DNA from: Salinirussus salinus
GTDB lineage: Archaea > Halobacteriota > Halobacteria > Halobacteriales > Haloarculaceae
Reading direction: 5' to 3'
NCBI RefSeq assembly: GCF_009831455.1
Contig: NZ_WOWO01000003.1
Span: 707,917 to 771,916, forward strand
Length of the DNA: 64,000 bases
Below are positions 61,489 through 64,000 of this stretch, piece by piece. A program made the position numbers and the translations under genes. A model generated the notes under the pieces. That model did not search any database and was not told where the DNA came from. It saw only the letters and a program-made list of their open reading frames with translations. The first letter of the stretch is position 1. Every line of letters starts with the position of its first letter.

Positions 61489-62943
61489 TCACATCTACCT
61501 GCTGGAAGTAGAAACCAAATCAGGTCGTGAACGACGGATACTAGTTTTATATATGAAGTCTTATATACAAACTATAATTTAGTATAAATAAAAACAGCGA
61601 ATCACACTAACCTGATAATCCGTCATGAAGAATAAAAATAGCTTTTGTGTGGGGAACAGTCTGATATCCAAAAACAGGATAGAACGAAACGCGGGCTAAT
61701 AAATGTCAGAAAGTAATTTTTCTAAGGTGAAATAACAAAATAAATAATTGCGCGTACGGGAAAAACCGATCTTTGTATAAATAAGAAAAATAAGTGGATA
61801 ATCGGCTATTCGAACAATAATAACAAAAATGCCATAATATAAATAATAATATTGTCATATACGACTGCCTGAAGTAGAGGTGGTAGTTGGCTCAATTTGA
61901 AACGCCTATTTCAAGCACCGCCGTATTCCAATTTGAAAAGATCGTTTCAAGCAACGTGGCACCCTTGCACTCGAGGGCGCCGTTGGGGGTCGGCCTTCTT
62001 TTGATTCCATAGGCAGACCCCCTGTTTTCGGTTGGAGGGTGCTGACCCGGCCAGGCGCGAAAACGTCGCCACCCGACAAGAGTCAGCTAAATTCCGATGT
62101 ATGCGTCGTCAATCCTGTCCAAACCTGCTTTGTGTCTTCAAGGGCCTCGACATCTTTGAGTAGCAGGGCTGTCACGAGAACCGCCACACCCGAGCGGTCA
62201 GTGATATACTGCAGTAGATCCGCCAGCCATCGGCGTCAAGCATCTCGGTTGAGTCTATGAGTAGGAGTGAGAATCGATCTGCCCACGAAGCTGTTCCAGC
62301 TCGTCACGGAGCGTGCTCAACTCCCTCACTCGATCTGCAGAGTCACTGAGTTCCACTGCAGACTGCCTTGTTGTACGTACCTTTCTCCGGCCAACGCCGC
62401 TCGTCGGCGCGTTTCGTATTAAGAAATATTCTGGATGGCACTATAGTCAAACACGTCCTGTCTGTAGGCGGATCTGGCTTTGCTCCAGTGTGGTAGTCTC
62501 TTGCAAGGCTGCATCGGATTATTTCCCGGTTTCGTAAAAACAGTTGCTGTTGCCCCAGTCGTTATAGTAAATTAGAGGTATCTCTTCGTTCCCCACCAGC
62601 CGTCACGGGTACAGAGAATTGGAACCAAAGATTTCTCAATAGTGAATGGCGAGAATCTGAACTAAGATACTCAAGAAATACTCCGTGAAAGAACCAATAA
62701 TATCAACTCTCCCTTGAAAATAGACATTAATTCATGATATAAGCTAATTCACTGGGTCATCCTTCACCGTCTAATATTCGGGCCGAGCGACCCCTCAATT
62801 ATCGTTCGGTGGCGCTATCCGATCCGGATCGACCGTAGAGCGTGTTTTCTCTCTCGCCCGTTATTGGTCCATGGTCTCGTATAACACGATCTGATTTCTT
62901 ATTGGGAAAAACACTAAGTAAGTGGCTTGTTGTTTTATCGCGT
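61489..62943. other. 1.45-kb AT-rich, mostly non-coding region
   Basis: Composition drops sharply: 61540-61860 is nearly all A/T, with runs such as ATATAAATAATAATATT. It contains the dyad pair at 61897-61950. On the minus strand, about 62060-62420, there are short protein-like pieces (a coiled-coil stretch RVRELSTLRDELEQLRGQ and TDRSGVAVLVTALLLKDVEAL) in different frames without starts, probably remnants of decayed genes. An AT-rich region beside an initiator/methylase module could be an origin or a silenced integration region. No intact gene is supported. Confidence 0.5.
61897..61950. repeat. Two TTGAAA-N6-TTTCAA dyads 36 bp apart
   Basis: TTGAAA cgccta TTTCAA at 61897-61914 and TTGAAA agatcg TTTCAA at 61933-61950, both preceded by AA and followed by GCA. 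Identical arms with unrelated spacers look like operator or recombinase-binding sites. Confidence 0.55.
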
Positions 62944-63723
62944 ATGGCTGGAAACAAATCCGATGGGCCGGTAAAATCGGTTCACCACCTGTTCCAGATC
63001 GTCGATATCCTCCACAAACAGGACGGGGCGGGTGTCTCACAGATCGCAGACCAGGTCCCTCTCTCCAGGGGGTCTGTATATAAACACCTGAAGACGATGC
63101 AGCGCAATGGCTACGTCATCAAAAAAGAGAATGGGCAGTACCGGCTCTCCTTTAAATTCTTCATGCGCGGCGGGTACGTGCGTGACAATAATGTGTTGTG
63201 TCGGCGAGCACGCCCACACACCGTGGATCTTGGTGAGAAGACTGGGGAGCCGGCCCACTTCATTGTGAAGGACGGCGATTATGGGTATCTCGCTTATTCT
63301 GTGAACGACAAATATGGGATTCGAGAGGATGTGGATCTTGGGACACAGTTTCAGCTTCATCAGTGGGCAGCAGGCAAAGCGGTCCTTTCGCTGCTTTCTG
63401 ATGAGACAATCAAATCCATCTACGACACGTCGTCTCTCGAAGGAAAAACGGAGAACACGATCACCGATATCGACGAATTGCTCGAGACGATCGAAACCGT
63501 GCGCGACCAGGGGTATGCTCTTAATCACCAGGAGTATCAAGATGGAGTCATCGGTGTCGGAGCAGCAGTCCAGCATCCGGATACCGGCTCATTAGGAGCA
63601 TTCAGTATCAGCGTTGCCGGCCCTGCGGCCCAAGCCGGGAAATCGATGGAAGAGGAGCATATCGATGCCGTTGTGGAAACGGCCAATCAGTTCGAGTTAC
63701 AGCTGCGCTTCCAAGAAGGATAA
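62944..63723 (+). CDS. IclR-family transcriptional regulator
   Basis: 259 residues from ATG 62944. N-terminal wHTH (HHLFQIVDILHKQDGAGVSQIADQV, then SRGSVYKHLKTMQRNGYV) and a C-terminal IclR effector domain (GTQFQLHQWAAGKAVLSLL, NHQEYQDGVIGVGAAV, LGAFSISVAGP). Such regulators bind small-molecule effectors of catabolic pathways. It precedes a biotin carboxylase gene on the same strand (65 bases) and may control it or the rest of that operon. An upstream Met at 62842 lies in the AT-rich part and is unlikely. Confidence 0.85.
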   Translation: MAGNKSDGPVKSVHHLFQIVDILHKQDGAGVSQIADQVPLSRGSVYKHLKTMQRNGYVIKKENGQYRLSFKFFMRGGYVRDNNVLCRRARPHTVDLGEKTGEPAHFIVKDGDYGYLAYSVNDKYGIREDVDLGTQFQLHQWAAGKAVLSLLSDETIKSIYDTSSLEGKTENTITDIDELLETIETVRDQGYALNHQEYQDGVIGVGAAVQHPDTGSLGAFSISVAGPAAQAGKSMEEEHIDAVVETANQFELQLRFQEG

Positions 63724-63787
63724 GACAATGGGTCGGTCTGTACTGACCGGCAGAATGATATGAATCCCCCTTGGATCGCCGGTACTG

Positions 63788-64000
63788 ATGTTCGACAAAG
63801 TGCTCGTGGCGAACCGCGGGGAGATCGCGGTCCGCGTCATGCGCGCCTGCGAGGAACTCGGTATCGACACCGTCGCTGTCTACAGCGACGCTGACAAACA
63901 CTCGGGCCACGTCCGCTACGCCGACGAGGCATACAACGTCGGCCCCGCACGCGCGGCTGACTCCTATCTCGACCACGAGGCCGTCATCGACGCTGCCCAA
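63788..64000 (+). CDS. Biotin carboxylase subunit of an acyl-CoA carboxylase (3' truncated by window edge)
   Basis: The first 71 residues are visible: [25 protein letters not shown] and [21 protein letters not shown] are the canonical start of biotin carboxylase (AccC/PccA) proteins, which carboxylate biotin with ATP and bicarbonate for propionyl-/acetyl-CoA or other acyl-CoA carboxylases. GC-rich, regular haloarchaeal codon use. The rest lies beyond the window, so the substrate class cannot be determined; the IclR neighbour suggests an inducible catabolic operon. Confidence 0.9.
   Translation, partial: MFDKVLVANRGEIAVRVMRACEELGIDTVAVYSDADKHSGHVRYADEAYNVGPARAADSYLDHEAVIDAAQ

Noticed and set aside
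61489..62943. CRISPR array in the AT-rich region
   Set aside because: Only two dyads with different spacers inside them; no regular 28-37 bp repeats and no cas genes.

Overview
The window is haloarchaeal (class Halobacteria). The proteins are strongly acidic, most of the DNA is GC-rich, and there are archaeal markers throughout: a TFB factor, several Orc1/Cdc6 ATPases, family B DNA polymerase, leaderless-looking starts behind TTATTA-type TATA boxes, and twin-arginine lipoproteins. No rRNA operon, intact tRNA or CRISPR array was seen. The density of transposases, a tRNA 3' fragment, conjugation-type genes and replication modules suggests a megaplasmid or a mosaic of integrated elements; only the last two genes look like ordinary metabolism.

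Layout. (1) 1-7.1 kb is a lower-GC island with different codon use. It holds the end of an SMC/YhaN-like ATPase, two Orc1/Cdc6-like ATPases, two small Cys-containing proteins and a 1252-residue STAND-type NTPase that is a candidate defence protein. It ends at a tRNA 3'-end fragment (7130-7159). (2) 7.3-9.6 kb is an insertion-sequence nest: an IS630-type element with an A7 frameshift site abuts a truncated DDE transposase. (3) 9.8-33 kb is a transition-metal, probably zinc-limitation, locus: a cupin, FeoB-like transporter, a ribosomal protein S14 paralog that has lost two of its four zinc cysteines, flavoproteins, three COG0523/CobW GTPases, an Opp/Nik-type ABC importer, a ZnuABC importer whose ZnuA carries an inserted domain between His-rich linkers, MoaB and an ASCH protein. 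(4) 31.7-40.4 kb holds four NikR-like regulators interleaved with a CbiMNQO-type cobalt/nickel ECF importer and a NitT/TauT-type ABC importer of unknown substrate. Short promoter motifs are shared between these operons. (5) 40.7-46.5 kb is plasmid backbone: Mrr-like nuclease, wHTH regulator, SWIM protein, TFB, and unknown genes, three of which have a similar hairpin just upstream. (6) 46.7-53.2 kb is a type IV secretion-like (conjugation) cluster with pilin-like, VirB6-like and VirB4-like genes. (7) 53.3-54.3 kb contains decayed genes (a TnpB tail and an HNH-repeat gene with a premature stop). (8) 54.5-61.5 kb is a replication/repair module: two paralogous Orc1/Cdc6 genes, each followed by CGGAA repeats and a paralogous small gene, flank a RecA-like protein without a P-loop and a family B polymerase without recognisable exonuclease residues; a Dam-type methylase closes it. 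(9) 61.5-62.9 kb is AT-rich and mostly non-coding. (10) 62.9-64 kb has an IclR-type regulator and the start of a biotin carboxylase.

How the parts may work together. The metal genes are arranged in translationally coupled operons that import zinc or related metals (Znu, Opp-type, Cbi-type), move the metal between proteins (CobW GTPases), spare zinc (cysteine-poor S14) and sense metal (NikR paralogs). The replication genes, TFB, methylase and T4SS-like genes would support maintenance and spread of the replicon. Functions are inferred from sequence families only.
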